A program made the position numbers and the translations under genes. The notes under the pieces were generated by a model. The model was not told the origin of the DNA and searched no databases. It saw only the letters and a list, made by a program, of their open reading frames with translations. This document shows, one piece after another, positions 49,185-62,467 of a stretch of 64,000 bases of DNA (positions within the stretch are counted from its first letter, which is position 1; each line of letters opens with the position of its first letter). The stretch comes from Neopestalotiopsis rosae (taxonomy: Eukaryota; Ascomycota; Sordariomycetes; Amphisphaeriales; Sporocadaceae): NCBI GenBank assembly GCA_023078685.1, contig JALGAS010000005.1:2728001-2792000 (forward strand), given 5' to 3'.

Positions 49185-52100
49185 CTTGTACTGGAGTGAT
49201 GTTGGTGTCGAGGCGGCGTGCCAAGTACAAGTAGGGTCAGGATCGAGATAGAGCGGTTGAGAGGTGTGACTGAATGGCTGTTGGTTATTGTATTAATCGA
49301 CGAGAAAGAAGTTGATGGGATTCTGGGTCCAAGAAGAGTTACCACCATCAAGCCCGGCTTGAGCAAGAAGAGTCAAAAATTAAAACCGTTAAAAGCGTTG
49401 AAAATGGTAGATGGGACCCAGGGCAGTATTAAGTAGACGCACTGCAAAACCCACGTAGAATAAGAGCAAGCTGAGATTGAGATTGAGCGTGACAAAACAG
49501 AAAAGCGAAAACCTTTTTTCCAGTTTACATTTCGCCCAAAACCAAAACACGCGCCGATCAGGAACCAGGTTTATATGGCAGTCACTCACTCAACTGCTTG
49601 GGAAGGTGCGGCCTGGCGTGGGTCTAGTGCGGTGGTTGTGTTAAAAATAATTCCTTGTACCTTCGTACTTCGAACAGGCGGGGGTACCCTGGGATCAGGG
49701 CCACCTAGAGTGCTGTACTGTAGTATAATGTATGCAGCACAACGATTACACGGTACATGTACATACGTCTACTACCAGACCCTCACCTCAACCTGTCTTG
49801 CAGGCTAAGTAATAAGTATGGCTCGAGTGTACTGGACTGGACCCATAACAAGCAATGCCCGCCATAGGTAGCGCGGGTTGCTGGAGGGTCAATGAGAATG
49901 TCTGAGAATGGACCATCAGAGCTGGAGGATCTACGAGAGCATCCACCTACCCTAATGTCCCGTACGTATATACATACCCACACTTGTACAACACTGCCCA
50001 CAGCTTTTATACCAAACCAGGTTTGACCATACAGGGGTTTCAATGGTATTCAAATCGAATCCTGCAATGACTATTGAAAATATAGATCGTTCTCGGTAAA
50101 AAAGCTGTAACAGTCCCTGATGTACCATGAAATCGGCAGGGGCCCTCCTCCTAGGGCAGCTTGACCAAATGCACTATGTGCCTTGTATATGTGCGAGGCC
50201 CTGGAAGGAAGCAAGAGGTCATGTCATGTATGCGTAGGAAGGTTTTTCGATGAGATCCCACATCCATACAGCAAGCGACATAACGTTGGAAAATCAAACT
50301 AAAGTTTACCTGTCGGATGCTGGGCAGCCAGTCACTTTCTTGCCTACCTGATATTTTGGGGGGAGTTTGTGGCGAGCAAAGAGAAAGTCAACGAGCAGCA
50401 CCTGTTTTTCGAGACTTGGCAAGGGCTGACCTACTAGGCTATTACCTACACTTGGCCCTGCTGGCTGGCTGACTACAGGTTTCGAGCAGGATGATGATGA
50501 GCAGGGCAGGGGAAACTCTAAGCCAAAGTCCTAGGAGGGTTTTTATTCCTGTCGACCAACATGATATGGTGGCTACTCATCAAACACATATGGTTGGTTG
50601 CACTGATCATCAGCAGCTTAGCGGTATCATGAAGAAGGCCGAATCAGAAGTGGGTGGATGGGTCATGTAAGCAGATCTCACCGAGACTGAGGCTGGGCTT
50701 GGGCTGGGTGGACGGGAAGGCGGGCGGGCGGCTTTGAGTCGGGGCTGCATTAGAAGGGCTCCGTTGAGCGACAGGTGGTAGCTTAACTGGGTACTAGCAC
50801 TATTACGTCGCTCCCGCGAAGAATTGAAAGCGCTCTTGGCGTTCTTTCCCGACACAGCGACCAACATTGCGTCTTTCCTCACAGCAAATACCAAGAACAA
50901 AAGAATCTGGCAATGGGTAATAAAACGCGTGCACTCGATTGAATTGATCAGTGAGAGGCTGTCGTCTTCCAGGCCCCACAAGCCCTGGCACATGATGGAA
51001 AGATCTGCCGATATCATCTTGCCTTGGCTCCAGACTCGAGGTTTGAGTTTATCTTTTCCAGCATATACTTTCTACGCCATGCATGAAATTTTTTGTTGGC
51101 AGCGTTTCCATGGACTGCTTCTTGAAGTCTTGAAGATAACACCGTATTTTGTAAGCCTCTTTCTCGTGGCTTTTCCAGAGCAGTCTTTTGGAATCAATTG
51201 CCGGGTGAATTAGTGAGTAATGAAGCATTTCGTCAATTCATAGTATGTAAGTGTACACCACAGACTGAGGGTACAGTGTGGGGCGGGGCTAACGTTCTGG
51301 AGAGCTTTGGAGGGGCTACCAACGTCTTTGTCTCTAACTGTAAAACAAGAAAAATGGCTGATGTGTCTAAGTCATTTGCACGTGGGGCTCATTTGGCGAT
51401 GAACCTTTTACTGTATGCCTACAAACGTGCCGGTTGACCTGGCAGCATTGATTACAACATTGTCAATATTTTGCGGAATCTACCTGGTATACAGACGAAA
51501 GACCAATGTGTTTGGACATACTCGGTGATAGGTAGAGCTCCGAGTGTGGACTAACCTAGCAGTAATTGGGTCCTGTCAGTGCTACCTACTGTAGTGTTCG
51601 GCTAACAGGTAAGAAACCCTTGAACGACGCCTCAAATGACTGACTCCAACTCTGCATAATCAATGTAGGAGTTATTCTTCTTCCTACATATCTTTCTCAC
51701 CGGGAAATACACGGGAATTATGTAACGATGGGCCCAAGCAGGCGAGCCAGCTGTTTCCTGGGGATATATCATGTATTGCGTTGAAACCAGGTACGTTGAG
51801 CAGGTTATGGCTTTCTAGCACTTCTCGTCTTTGCGCCTTTAGCACTAGATCGGCCCTATCCAACCTCAATTTGCTTAGTCGGCTTCAGGCCTAGTACTAA
51901 GTAGAGAGGGACTGCCACCGCAATGAGGCCTTTGCGTTCTCGTGTACGCCTCGTCGTCTGGAATGCTGCATCTGAAGATTAATCAATTCATCACATCGGT
52001 GCCATCAGGTATATGTGAATGCAAACTACGTGTTGTCTTTCTTCGGTCTGCTTTTTTGCTCGACCTGTCGCACGCGGCCGTTTGAGTAGTGCCCTATATT

Positions 52101-55100
52101 CTTTTTGCTTTTTATTCATCTTTTTGATTTTATGGCATCTTGCCCACCTTGAGGACCTGCGTCACTAGCCAGGAAGGGGAACAACCTAGAGGGGAAGGGA
52201 GAAGGGAAATAGAAAAAATAATTCTACGAGATCTGGAAAACTCAATCTGTGAGAACCGCTCGGCTGGGAAATGACGAACAACAAAACGCGTATACACTTT
52301 TGTGTTTCAGTGGCTCAAGAAGATCGAATCACTACAACTGGATTTGGTAATATGGTGGACGCGCATCGAAGCTTGTCCAGCAGCCAGGCGCCTCTGCACA
52401 GGGGTTCGTTCGCCTTCGTCAAACTAGAAAGCCACAGAGACAGACAGACGCTATTGAAGAGCTACGGTTGAGATGATCTGCGCACAGAGGCTGTCAACTA
52501 TTTTGTCTCCCCAGTCTCCCTGAAACGACCTTGACCTGGATCCGAGCGAAACATGGTATGTGCAGTATAGTCTTGCATACATACTACCATATGGTATATA
52601 GGCTTGCTGGCTTGGTGCTACGGTAGGGGGAGCGCAGTCGACCCACCGGTCGGACCGCCTTGAGAGAACGACCCCAGTGGCGATCTTTGTGTGGGCTTGA
52701 CGAACCACGAACCCCATCCAAGAAAAGAATTCCCCGAGTTTGGATGCCAGATGCATGTAAATCGATCTTGGCCCTGCCTTAAACTCTTTGCCCGATATGG
52801 AATGGTAACCGAACAAGAAATGCGAGCCTGTCAATGGCCACGGCGGGAATATCAATGTCTTTGTCCTGATAGTTCCAACCAGCATGTGTAGAAGGTTTAT
52901 CTGGTCAATCGTACGAGATGTACTTCTGCAAGAGCGCTGGCTGCTGCTCGGGCCACAAGCTGTTTGCCAGCCAGTGTTGAGCCGCTCATTCAGGTCCAGG
53001 GCCCGAGGGCCGCTATAATGGCCCTACTCTCCAGACCATACAGACCATTCGATTGAGCGCAGTCGTGTACGAGGTATTCAATCGTACTTTCTCCCATGCG
53101 TTTATGAACCCAGACTTTTGACAAGTCATGACGACAAGAAATATCGATATACGGGATATCTACGTCTGCTGGTCCCATCGTGGCTGTCACATGTGCAAGG
53201 GTTCTGTGCGCGCATTTTTGCCCCATACCAGTTGTTTCATTCGCATTTTGTTTTCGTCGTTATCGTCCATGACACCTCTATAATGCAAGAGTCGACGAGG
53301 ATAGACTGGAGCTTACCCTTGACAGCCCCAGCATGTCGGCCAAGGGTTTAGTCGTGCATATCAGCCTGCGGCTCTTGAGCTCCTAGTGTGGGGGGTGTGT
53401 AAGGTAGGGAGGGTAGGTTTCTTCTGTGTCTTTTCTAGGATTTACAGTGCTTATGGCCTGGCCAGCTAAATCTTCCACTGCCGACCATCCGCTACTGCTA
53501 ATTGCTAGCCAGCCAGGCCAGCCTGTGTGGCTTGCGGAAGCTACGGGTGTGCCAATAAAGGAATAACGAGGCACGGCACCCAAGCTAGAAGCCAAGCCCT
53601 TTTCACCCAAGTGCGCATCTACAGTCGTCGTGATTACACAAGCCTCCTTTCTGTGTCCCTTCTAGGCCAGACCCGATTGATCACTTTTTTAACCTTAATT
53701 CCTGCACCTCAAGGTTAGAAGGCGCTGGCTCGCTCGCTTCCAACGACCTCTTGGGATGATGCCCTACATAAGCCATCTCATCAGCAGAAACCTAGAAATT
53801 CCCGACCATCGAATTATCAAGATTTGACAAAACGGCTGAGCTGGGGGCGTGAGATGATGAAATATTACCCAAGACGGCAATGCGGATCAATTCACTCCCT
53901 GTCTTGGTAGAAACATTACGAGTTGAACTAAACATTGTGCACTGGAGTTTCATCTCATATTAACAAGACGTGCATTGTCATTTGTTCGACGACACCTCAT
54001 CCGATGTGCATATGGACTCTATAGGGACCAGTGTCACATAACATCGGATGATGAACAAGTGTAGAAGAAATTTGATAGTGCAAAGGTCATTTTTCCCCTC
54101 AAGAAAAGTGATAGTTAAATATTGCCATACAATAGTAATTGCCTATCTGTGCATCGACCCAGACGATGGGACGAATCAGTCGTTTCTATTAAGAAATACA
54201 AAGTAAAGATCTTCGCTAGCTTGACCTCGAAGACTTGGACTCGGCGCAGCCAGCGCACGCCTGGTGCGCGCCCCCAAGCAAGCCTTCTTGCTCAAGCCTT
54301 CTTGCTTTACTTATGGTCGATACGTACCTACTCACCTGCGTGATGTTGGCGGTCCCCATCTATCAGCATAGGAATTGTCCTTAGTAATGTTAGTAATGCC
54401 TAGTTACAAGGCGCAGCTTGAATATCAGCACAAATCGTATCCTTATCGCGCCAGTCGTATGGCTATCGCACAAGTCGTAAGTATGTCTAAGCGAGTCTCA
54501 CTCATCATCAGAATCAACGCATCATCAACGAGAAAGAGAGTGTGCGAATGCCTCCTGAGATGCAATCATATGGCACAACTCGATCCTGATATCTGTGCCA
54601 CTCGAAAAAAGGGTCCTTTTCTAGTCATCACCCCGTGAAAGCCAGAATTCGCGACTAGGAGCTCCCTGGCGATCTGAACGCCGCCGGATGGAGGTAGATT
54701 ACGCGCTATTGGACGATGGAAGTAGGATGTATTCGAGCCTTGGCTTGTAACGCCGGGTCCATTGGTCAAAACGGGTACGACGAATGGCGTGCGTATTTTG
54801 CGTCGTTGGTTGCCCTGTAACAAGCAGGTCCGCGCCTACGGTCCCGTCGTCGGATTCGGCTTGTCCTGTAACCATAACGGATGACCATAACGGATGTGGA
54901 TGGGGTGATTACTCTACATTCGACGGCTGGACCGGATCTCTATTCTGCCCACCCACCTATGCAATGGTGATGTTGGTATAAGCAAGATAAGATGTCCGGA
55001 GGATTGCGGTAGCGCCATGTGGTTGGGTTTCGTCCGTCTCTCGGTCCCGGAAGGTTACGCCCTAAGGGCCAAAGCTGACACCCATTGCGATACCGCGGGC

Positions 55101-55491
55101 GGACACCCCAGGTAGCTTTGGCCAGCGCCAGCCCGCCGATCCTCATTCGCACCGTTGTCGGCTATCAGGGCGCGATGCACGTCAGATGTCCTCCACCGGC
55201 AACTTCAATGATGGTATTGTTGCTTTCTTTTTCGTTGGTCTTTTCTTTTTCTTTTTTCTTTCTTGGTCTTCCTCATTCCCCATGCATCTGATTGATTTCT
55301 GTTCTGACGGCGTGTTGCCCATGTGGATAATGCGGTGTGACTCTACGGTTTAGCTACCGGTCAGCAGTAATGGCGGAACCATGTCAAAATCAAGCTGCAT
55401 GCATGCATGCCGTAGAGTTGTGGCTTTTGTAGCACCTTCTTCGGGCCCGATACCTGTCCCCAAAGCAATCATTGCAAGAAAGAGGAAATTG

Positions 55492-55517
55492 AAATAAAAT
55501 AAAATAAAATAAAATAA
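55492..55517. repeat. AAAAT microsatellite
   Basis: About five units of AAAAT in gene-free DNA. Confidence 0.85.
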
Positions 55518-58500
55518 CAAAAGGGCCGAGATCACTTGCCTAGCGCATAGCAAAGTTACTGATGCACTGTCATTGGTTTCTGCTTGGTATTTCGTACTGT
55601 CGTCGGTGCGGTTTAGGTGTGAATAGGCAGCGCCATAGCCATTGCAAGCGCATGAGAATGAGGAAAGTAACAATCAGGTCGCAATCAAAGAGATTGAGGC
55701 TCCGGTGAACCATGGATGAGCTCACGGGTTGGCTCTCTCTCTGATTCATCCCTCTAGCAGACTTTGAGTGTGAGCTCCATCGAACCCAGATGTACTCGGT
55801 GGTTCCTGGCCTTGTGAAGCGACCAATCTCACGCAATGCTCGTGACTGTATGAAAGTAGAAACTGAAGGGAAGGCGCACTTGGCAGCGTATGTCAAGAGC
55901 TTCATGAGCACTTGCTCACAAATATCCTTGATCGGATCGTGTTGGCTGAGGGTGGCGCAACTCATCCGACACTGTTGCCTCAGAGCTTCGTGCATCGACT
56001 CACATCATCCCTCATTGGTGTGTTCGTATTGTGACGTTCCCAAACAATTGCATACAATGATCTGCACACAATAGACCATGGACCTCTCATCCAAAATGAA
56101 GTTTTTTGTTGCAAAGTGTCAATTGTGGATCGTCGTTGATGCCGACTTCGTTCTGCCTTGCATTGGTGCGCCGAATTCGATTGGAGTTGCAGCTTCGATG
56201 GAGACCGTGTCGAACAAGTGTTATGCTCAAGTACTGGTAGGTACTTTGTCGAGAAATTGTACACTAGGCAGAATGATGAGATGCGAGTTGAGTGTGTGAG
56301 ACCGCTGGTGAATATCGCGAACCTCGTCGTCGTTACCATGACACTAGAGCTTTGTATGAATAGTCAGTGAATCTGAAGATGTCTCATCTTATTTTCAATT
56401 CTTCTTAGAGGGGATTCACTCGCCAAAAGGGGAAACTCCTCGGATTTTCTCAGAATAGGAAACAACTTTTTGCATCGAGTATTAATGTCAAGATTCGGAC
56501 CCCCACAGGTCTTTTCGGACCTTGGAGGTCCTAAGGGGTATGACCGATGACCCACACAGCGTCTTAATCATCATGGCCAAGCTCTCATACAAGGGGTTGG
56601 GTGGACAGAGAATTTGGTGTCGGCTTTGCACTATCAAATTTTTCAAGCAGAAAGATCGGCGCAGGCTGTCATCAAGGTCTCTTCCAGGACTGCAACAGCG
56701 AGGCCTCCTGGTCCACCCTCACCCTATATACGCAGAATGATGGATCCTAAAGAAAAGTCTATACTTTCTTTTCTTGAGCCAATGGAACTTTTACGTCAAG
56801 ACCCTGAACCTAAAGTTCTTAAACTTCACGGGATATTTGACTCCTCCGGCCGTGATCACGGGAGCGGTTGCCCCGTGGTGCCGGGCTGGTCTTCTCAGGA
56901 GAGGAAAGTCGAACTTGCCAGTGCTGGGATTATATAAAAGACACGTGCTCTTATCGGCGCCCAAAAGTCCCATCACGCACCATTTCAAAGTCGAGGTTTT
57001 GTGCCAGCGTTGAAACCATTCTCGCATTCCTCCCCTTTCAGACTCCTACTCCCTGGCCTTTTGGAACAAGATATCTTTTCGAATCACGAACACAACACTG
57101 GAGTAAACACCATATTTCCCCATGTTTTCCTCCGAATCGAACGAGTTTCTACCACGAACGATATATCGCATACGGGCGAACACTGCATAACTTGTGGCAA
57201 GATTGCGGACTCTTGCCAGTCCATATAGGTTTCAATGTGCAGAATCTCGAAGTCATGCTTGCAACTTGACTACTGGAAGACCCTGTCAGCGAGGACTCCT
57301 GATCTGCAATATCGCAATCTGAAATGTTCAGTACTTGAATCTTTGTACATGTTGCTGGCTACTGCGATTGAATTGGGATTCCTTGATCGACTGTCTTAGG
57401 TCAAGTTACATTGCCCTCTACAGAGTATTGATGAGCCTTCCACTGACACACACTAATGTACTCAGATAATATTTCCTTGCTTTGCCAGGCTGGTCTCCGA
57501 AACATCTCATTGGATTCCCTCATCAGCCCAGCCGAATGGCTTGCGCAGCCTATGACTTTAACAGAATCGTCGGCGAATTTTCCTACCTAGAGTTTGAAGA
57601 GACGATTAAAAATGTATGCAGGAAGGAACATTTGGCAGTTCACGTCATGACCTTTTCAGGTCAACAACGCCCTACCAACGCTGCGATTGTTCATGGACCC
57701 CAAGCAGCAAGGCAAAGATATCAAACCTTTTGACTGTCATGCAGAGAGGATGAAGCCATCGCCGCCGGAAATGGTGGCGCCTACCGAAAGGTCAACGTTC
57801 AAGCTCAATTTTTTCTGCCAAAGGTTTTGGGGGTTCACGATTAGATGTGAAAATGTGATGATCCTATTCGGCGCACGACCGCAAAGGCTGTTGGTGTGGA
57901 GGCGGATACGGTTCATAGTTCACCTACCATTATATCTAATCAGCTGTTCGCCCTTGAAACTCGATACCAAACTCGTTATTGATTCACTGCTTGATGCCGA
58001 GCACCTTAACAAGTTCTCCATGCAGACCCATCGGCAGGACTGAATTTGCCGTCGGTTCTCTCTGATTCGGCCTTTCGTCAAAGCCTTTTTCTTCTTTGGT
58101 TTTTCTTCGGAGGACACGTCGCGGTCCATTATGACTCCAAAGTCTGCGGTTTGTCCCCAAAGTCTTCCGGAAGTCTTGCTATAAATGTATGGGAATCCTC
58201 AATTCTTCATCGGCATTTCCTCAAGGGTGATCCATCATAGACATCTTCAAGTAATTCTATCATACCTGAAGTTGACACTTTATTGTGCAAATACTTACTT
58301 TACGTATGATACTTGCGAGGAAGAAAGGAAGGAAGACCAACGTGTATCAACATTATTTTCCATGTCCAAGTCCGAGTCCAAGCCTGGCAGCTGGTAGCCA
58401 AAACGATGCGAGACCATTGATGAGGCTTTGAAGCAAGACCAAGCACCACCACTCAGCTATTACTGTCCTAATACCGATGACAATGCCCATAATGTCGATA

Positions 58501-58882
58501 TAAACATCTGAACCGGCCTCTATCTTCGAACAAACCATATCTTTCGGCATAGCAAGGACCTATTCACCATTACCGACTCGATTTATACGAGCACCGTCAC
58601 ATACCCACTCGAACACATGGACCAACCAACTTCATAACATGGATGGGGGATATCACGATAGAGGAAGGAGAAAGAAAGAACGTATGAGGGATGGGAAGGG
58701 AAACTATTCCAAGGACTACGCCTAAACCTCGAGATTTTCTATATTCCGCATGCTTCGCACTCGGAGAGAATTGAACGATACAGCATCAAAGAGCTTCCCA
58801 TATAGTCATTCCGAAAACCCTACGAGACTGTTTGTACCAGGAACATGACATACCCGGTAGGAAGGCGACCTGACCAGACAGT

Positions 58883-58966
58883 GTGAGGAAAGAAACAGAA
58901 AGCGTGAAGGAAGAAACAGAAAGCGTGAAGGAAGAAACGGAAAGCGTGAAGGAAGAAACAGAAGAG
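58883..58966. repeat. 21-bp tandem repeat, 4 copies
   Basis: Four head-to-tail copies of GTGAAGGAAGAAACAGAAAGC with a few substitutions, about 360 bp before the 5S rRNA gene. Confidence 0.88.
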
Positions 58967-59323
58967 TAAACGTACGCCTGATCGACAATAGCTGCGAAGG
59001 TCCTTCACCAAGCTGAACGAGCCTCCACTCGTGTCATCTGCCTCGGCTAAAACTCCTGGAAGTTATCACTGTCCACTTGAGGCAGCTGCGGACGTTCGAG
59101 CAAGACAACGGCCAGCGACAGGTACATGCGTGAGCAGGCTCTTCGATTTGTCCCGATCCTAGCATTAGGTCTTAGCCTGTACCTGCTATATTCCATCTCT
59201 CGAAGTTAAGAGGTAGGACACTGAGCCCTCAACCCCTTTCTCTCGCAGCTGTGGGAGGGAGACGCGTCTCAAGGTTTCGGTACCTGCCAAGGTATGTAAG
59301 ATTCAACGTTCTCCACTGCCATC

Positions 59324-59442
59324 ACATACGACCATAGGTTCCAGAGAACTCGGCATCCCGTCCGCTCTGCCCTAGATAAACTGGAAATCGCCGTATTAGT
59401 AGTTGAGTCGGTGACGATCAGCGAATCCTTGGTGTTGTATGT
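59324..59442 (+). rRNA. 5S ribosomal RNA gene
   Basis: The 119-bp sequence starts ACATACGACCATAGG and ends GTTGTATGT, so helix I is fully paired. Helix II (TTCCAG with CTGGAA) and helix III (GGCA with TGCC) are also paired, and the internal promoter part (GTAGTTGAGTCGGTGACG) is close to fungal 5S genes. A T-rich run (TTAATTTTT) follows at once, as expected for RNA polymerase III termination, and TATGTA lies 31 bp upstream, as in dispersed 5S genes of Neurospora. Some positions differ from the common fungal form, but the changes I can place in stems are compensated. It is therefore more likely a functional variant than a pseudogene. A lone copy outside an rDNA array is usual for filamentous ascomycetes. 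Confidence 0.87.
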
Positions 59443-59589
59443 TTAATTTTTGCTTCCCTTTGTCACCTCATCAGTCCTGACAACCGCAAGCGCTGGCGCT
59501 CCTGTAGCGATGCGTGAGTGCAGGACCATTTTTGCTTCGTACACTGTCATGAAAGAGGAGCCACTGGAATAGTCATAAACAGTGTCATG

Positions 59590-62467
59590 TTACTTGACAC
59601 TCATGGATCTCATCGGACTCAAGATGGACGATGTCGTTTCATGACTTTCAGGCAGCCGCGGGGCAGAGTCGAGTCTTCTGACAAATTCGCTGGGAGGAAG
59701 TCGATCCCCTGGGTAGAATTGGTACCCAAAAGTGCTAAGTGATGACTTTTGTCCTTGCGTATTTGCCTCTGCCGAATCTCGGCGTTCACTCCGGTAATGT
59801 CCTGGAGACCGGCCGCGAACGATCATATTGACGGACTTTCTATGGGCCACTCTCACCCACTGATCTGCTACCCCTCGGCCAAGCTCGCCAACATATGCAT
59901 GAAGCTCAACCACTAAGTTGTAGTGTTGTTGGTCTGCCCGTCGCTTGCCATTGTTCGCAGTGGCTTGATTGAACTGAATTCGCTCAAACGTGTGTTCGGT
60001 AGGGTATAGCCGGGGCATTGTAGACTCGCGAGCCACAGTCTCGATGGATGTTTCATCGTCGATCTGGTCGACCTGTGTAGGCTGCTTACTGGAAGAAGAG
60101 ACCAGCGTAGATTCTTTCGGATAAAGCTCGACTCGTTCAGGGCTAGAAGTGAGGCCTTTATCTCTCTTCGGTGTGGCCTGCACTAAATCTATCGTCTGCG
60201 CATCATTCTCCGACACAACGGCTGTGATAGTCATGGCGAATTTGAAAACATCATACATGGCTTCAGAGGCGTGCGGTTTGAATCGCACAGGAAGATGATG
60301 AGGGTTTGGCGGATAGAGACTGAATGAACAGGTGCAGGAAAAATAGTTGCGCCTGTAGCATGTCCATGCCCGATCGGATAGAAAGAATCCCTTATCTATC
60401 ATGCCCGAGATGTTGATTTGTTCTACTGGAATTGGTTCATCATCGATACCAACATAACTCAGATAACCGTGGGTGGTGACATGTTGCAGAGGCGGCATGT
60501 TCTGCCAGCTCTTGCCCTCGTTGTATCGGGTATTCGTAGTTGTTTCACTCTTTCCAGGAACTTGATGCTCAGCTGTTGCTGTTATTGCTTTCGCACCACG
60601 CGAGGATTCAATTGATGTTGCTGGCAGCAAGTCTTCCGAGTGACTGTGCGATCCTTGCTCCGCCTAAAGGAGCGCTTGTTAGCAAAGTATTAGCTGTATC
60701 GAGTACTTTGCTTACCTTTTGCATTTTTTTGACCCTTGGAACGTCCACGTAGGACCTCTTTACACCAATCGCGATGCCTAATACATCATCGGCGTCCACA
60801 GAATCCGAAGTACCATCTGGAGATTCAACTCCCAATGGCTTATGTGTGTCAGTTGTGCCCATTTTCAATTTCTGGGTATGCCCGTAATGTCTCTCAATAG
60901 CAATATTTTTGGCGGCCAAGCATCGTTTCATGTCGTTGAAGGAATCTAATAGCGGTACCACGTAGCCGTCACCAAAGACGTCCGCAGCAACAAGATGTCC
61001 ATAGACCTGCATGGTCAACATATCCATGACCCACGACCCCGAGTCGCCATTCGAAATTGCTAAGACTCATAAGAATCGGCTACTATCTTCGAGTCATTGT
61101 GTGGACTTACAGTAACCTTCTCGAGTTCTGACCAAGTGTATATCGATGAAAGACTTTCCAGGGTGGAATTGCATCCTTGCAGGCATTGTACGAAGGTAAC
61201 CATACTTTGGCCGCTCAGCACTGAGAATCATGACGGGCATTTCGATCGGGCGTTCGAGTTCCGTCTCTGTCGGCATATTTAGGGGCCGCCACCGATTTAT
61301 TCGAAAACTCTTCTGCTCGGGTAAGGGCATGTCATCCAGGTGTACCAACGTCCAGTCGTAATTCTTTTCTTTGCAATCTCTCATCTTGTCAGTGTCCGGC
61401 CTCAAGATTGGTAACATCACGCTGCTGGACTCCCAAATGCTGACCCTTAATTGGTCGGCTGGTTTAAATAGTTGAGCATCCAATGTCGTTTCTGGAGTTT
61501 GAGCCATGTTATCATCAAATAGAGAGGGACTTGACGCCTCAAGATCAGAATCTGATTCTGAGTCAGAAAGATCGTCTCGGTTATTCGTGTCGTCTTGACC
61601 TGTGTCCTCAGTGATATCTTGGATGGCGTGCCCTGAAGTCATGCCCATCAACTTCGACGACGGGTCGTCGAAGAACACCCTCAATGGCCCGCCCAGCGTC
61701 CCAATACGTGCGGCCTTACTGTCGGTATCAAAGAAACACATTGGGATACCACACCACGGTTCAAGGTCCGCGTATTGATTTTCGTGCTTCAATGGTAGTT
61801 GCGCAAGGATCTTGGATACTGGCCAAGCAGAGCCGGCCACTAAGATCTCGAGTGCAGGATGATTGTTCCCGGACGGCCTGCAAATGTCGCGCACCCATTG
61901 TTTGTTGAGAAACTTCGTAACACACTTCTCCAAGCTTTTGTCGCAGAGGACGACTATCCACAACTTTGCATCCGCGATGGTCGTCCCGAGCATCACTGGA
62001 CGAATAGCAGTCGGGCCAAGCCGAAGCTTGTTCTTCTTCCCTTTGACTTTTTCCACATATTCCACAAGTGGTTTTTCGAGTCGACCCACGATGTCGGAGT
62101 ATCTTCCTCTTTCTTGAGCTTCGGCTGCTTTTTCAAACTTCTTCAGTTTCCTGGGCACTGGAAATGGAGGTACTGTGCCGCCATTGTCAGGTGATGAAGG
62201 CTTGACACTCGAATGCGATTGATCTGTGTCTGGCGTGACGCTTGACTTCGTCGAATCATAACTTGAACCGTTTTGCCAGCCTCTTTGAGACGATTGACCT
62301 ATATCCGAGCTATTCTGGGAGAGCGAGGTCGAGCCGGCGTCTGCCCAGTTCTTGCATATTCGCGGGAAATCATGTTTTCCCAAAGTAGGAGGAGATGGAG
62401 GTCGCATTTGGGGCGGCTCAGTCGTATGAACGCCACTGCGAGCGGTTGGGATATGCAGCGTTTCCAT
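59590..62467 (-). CDS. Trypsin-like serine protease fused to NDT80/PhoG DNA-binding domain
   Basis: Three exons (62467-61111, 61059-60716, 60663-59590; introns 51 and 52 bp) join in frame to 924 aa. Residues 1-105 look disordered. About 110-260 is a conserved fungal segment (IRPVMLGTTI, KLWIVVLCDKSLEK). A trypsin-like domain follows: MTSGHA (His280), NYDWTLVHL (Asp371) and ISNGDSGSWV (Ser459), where Ser459 and its motif form only after removal of intron 1. An acidic insert (286-320) separates His from Asp. Exon 3 holds an NDT80/PhoG-type domain (about 623-848) with FERIQFNQATANNGKRRADQ and VRGRSPGHY, the motifs of Ndt80, XprG and VIB-1 proteins. Intron 2 has GTAAGC, GCTAAC and TTTAG and keeps phase 0, so a single fused protein is the simplest reading. 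Two separate genes, the second starting at the ATG for MPPLQHV, is the alternative. The role is unknown; it is divergent to a membrane protein gene. Confidence 0.8.

Larger units (their letters stand above)
49185..59323. other. 10-kb gene-free region
   Basis: No frame exceeds about 145 codons and none is recognisable. The first few hundred bases are the Cmr1 promoter. It holds an AAAAT microsatellite (55492-55517) and a 21-bp repeat (58883-58966). The composition is not strongly AT-rich. It may contain non-coding RNAs or decayed sequence, but I can support no gene or transposon in it. Confidence 0.5.

Noticed and set aside
55570..56339. Two adjacent minus-strand frames (141 and 119 codons)
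   Set aside because: They can be placed near each other, but I found no known motif or convincing splice linking them into a protein; kept as unsupported.
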